Shown one piece after another: positions 63,423 to 64,000 of a DNA stretch of 64,000 nucleotides (its first letter is position 1; every line of letters starts with the position of its first letter). A program made the position numbers and the translations under genes. Where the stretch lies: assembly GCF_001420995.1 (NCBI RefSeq), contig NZ_CP012184.1:5006501-5070500 (forward strand), in the 5' to 3' direction. The notes under the pieces were generated by a model that was not told where the DNA came from, ran no database searches, and saw nothing but the letters and a program-made list of their open reading frames with translations. The DNA comes from Pseudonocardia sp. EC080619-01. Its GTDB lineage: Bacteria; Actinomycetota; Actinomycetes; Mycobacteriales; Pseudonocardiaceae.

Positions 63423-64000
63423 CTCGACGCCTCCCGCTCCAGCCGGAGCAGCTCGAGGTGCTGCTCGTACTGGTCGAGTAGGTCGTCGACGAGCTGGCCG
63501 TAGCTGTACCCCATGACGGTGTAGCCCTGGCCGCCGCCCTGCAGGTGCACCTCGACGCGGTGGTGGTCCGTCCAGGACGCCGTCTCGGCCGTCTCGATCC
63601 CGGCCGGGGCGGGGAGCGCGCTCCCGGTGGCGCCGGTGAAGCGGGGCAGGCCGGTCACCCGGGGCACCAGCCGGTAGACGAACGGCAGCGTCTCGTGCAC
63701 GTCGGCCACCAGCTCCAGGGGCTGCATCCCCTCCGGACGGTCCTCGCCGGGCTCGACCTCCGGGGCGTCGGTGTCGTCGCAGCGCTGCACCCGGGTCGGG
63801 ACGCCCTGCGCGCGCAGCTCGGCCGCGACGTCGTCGAGCACGGTGGTCGCGGTCCCGGCCAGGAACTCGTCGGCCCCGTGCGAGTCGGCGTGGTCCATCG
63901 TGCGGCGCAGCCGCTGCCGCCAGTCCTTGCCCGCGTCCGGGTCGGGGCCGCCCGGCCGGCTCCGCCCGGACAGGAGGGCGGGCAGGCTGGACCGCCTGCT
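63419..64000 (-). CDS. BCCT-family betaine/choline/carnitine transporter, C-terminal cytoplasmic tail (5' end beyond window)
   Basis: The frame is open to the right edge, giving 193 residues of a larger protein. The visible part (DWRQRLRRTMDHADSHGADEFLAGTATTVLDDVAAELRAQG, LPFVYRLVPRVTGLPRF, HRVEVHLQGGGQGYTVMGYSYGQLVDDLLDQYEQHL) matches the soluble tail of BetT-type choline transporters. A naive start at 63898 is not the real one, because the conserved tail continues upstream of it. No membrane helices lie within the window. Convergent with the siderophore acyltransferase, with a 3-bp stop overlap. Confidence 0.78.
   Translation of the reverse strand, partial: SRRSSLPALLSGRSRPGGPDPDAGKDWRQRLRRTMDHADSHGADEFLAGTATTVLDDVAAELRAQGVPTRVQRCDDTDAPEVEPGEDRPEGMQPLELVADVHETLPFVYRLVPRVTGLPRFTGATGSALPAPAGIETAETASWTDHHRVEVHLQGGGQGYTVMGYSYGQLVDDLLDQYEQHLELLRLEREASS

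Noticed and set aside
63419..63898. Free-standing 159-aa hypothetical protein at the right edge
   Set aside because: The conserved BCCT tail sequence continues in frame upstream of that Met to the window end, so it is the C-terminus of a larger transporter gene.

Overview
The window is a very GC-rich chromosomal segment with a strong bias for C or G at third codon positions, many GTG starts, ATGA/GTGA stop-start overlaps, and iron-box-like, TetR-like and CRP-like sites. Gene content (MbtH-dependent hydroxamate NRPS, class F sortase with an Excalibur protein, DUF6777 protein, TIGR00027-type methyltransferase, paired acyl-CoA dehydrogenases) points to a free-living actinomycete, most plausibly Pseudonocardiaceae. 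That placement is inference. I saw no insertion sequence, prophage, tRNA, rRNA or CRISPR array.

Layout. 1-3.1 kb: partial SDR with an N-terminal zinc ribbon, then heme oxygenase and a TetR regulator with two candidate operators between them, then a peroxiredoxin. 3.1-5.4 kb: an AbiEi/DUF559-type protein flanked on both sides by dense repeats of a CCGCACAG/CTGTGCGG word. 5.4-11.1 kb: copper amine oxidase plus APC permease, divergent from a second APC permease coupled to an IclR regulator. 11.2-24.4 kb: small proteins, VOC, TMEM175 channel, quinone oxidoreductase, MFS exporter, threonine dehydratase, Excalibur protein and sortase, HrpB helicase, double-AsnC regulator, M20 amidohydrolase and MHS transporter. 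24.4-30.0 kb: DUF6777 protein, two overlapping acyl-CoA dehydrogenases, PhoD phosphatase.

30.3-37.3 kb is the least conventional region. Four tightly coupled genes encode a membrane synthetase of the Pls (epsilon-poly-L-lysine synthetase) type that has lost its adenylation domain and carries two carrier domains, a TauD/SyrP-like Fe(II)/2-oxoglutarate oxygenase, an SbnA-like PLP enzyme and a Wzz-like two-TM protein with a 300-residue disordered, repeat-bearing N-terminus. Together they look like machinery for an unrecognised surface or secreted amino-acid-derived polymer or conjugate. This is the best candidate for an undescribed system.

37.5-46 kb: DAACS symporter, methyltransferase, Pr6Pr membrane protein, a beta-oxidation operon (thiolase, SDR, acyl-CoA dehydrogenase, TetR) with a palindromic operator, and a membrane diguanylate cyclase. 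46.6-63.4 kb: a hydroxamate siderophore operon of ornithine N5-hydroxylase, MbtH, a four-module NRPS of about 4,586 aa (A-MT-T, C-A-T, C-A-T, C-A-T, terminal C), and an N-acyltransferase. My reading of the A-domain pockets gives Ser for module 2 and N5-hydroxyornithine for module 3; modules 1 and 4 are not assignable. The window ends in the C-terminal tail of a BCCT transporter.

Working together: the heme oxygenase and the siderophore operon both carry iron-box-like sequences, so the window appears to hold two arms of one iron-starvation response (heme iron release and ferric iron scavenging). No siderophore exporter or uptake gene lies inside the window.
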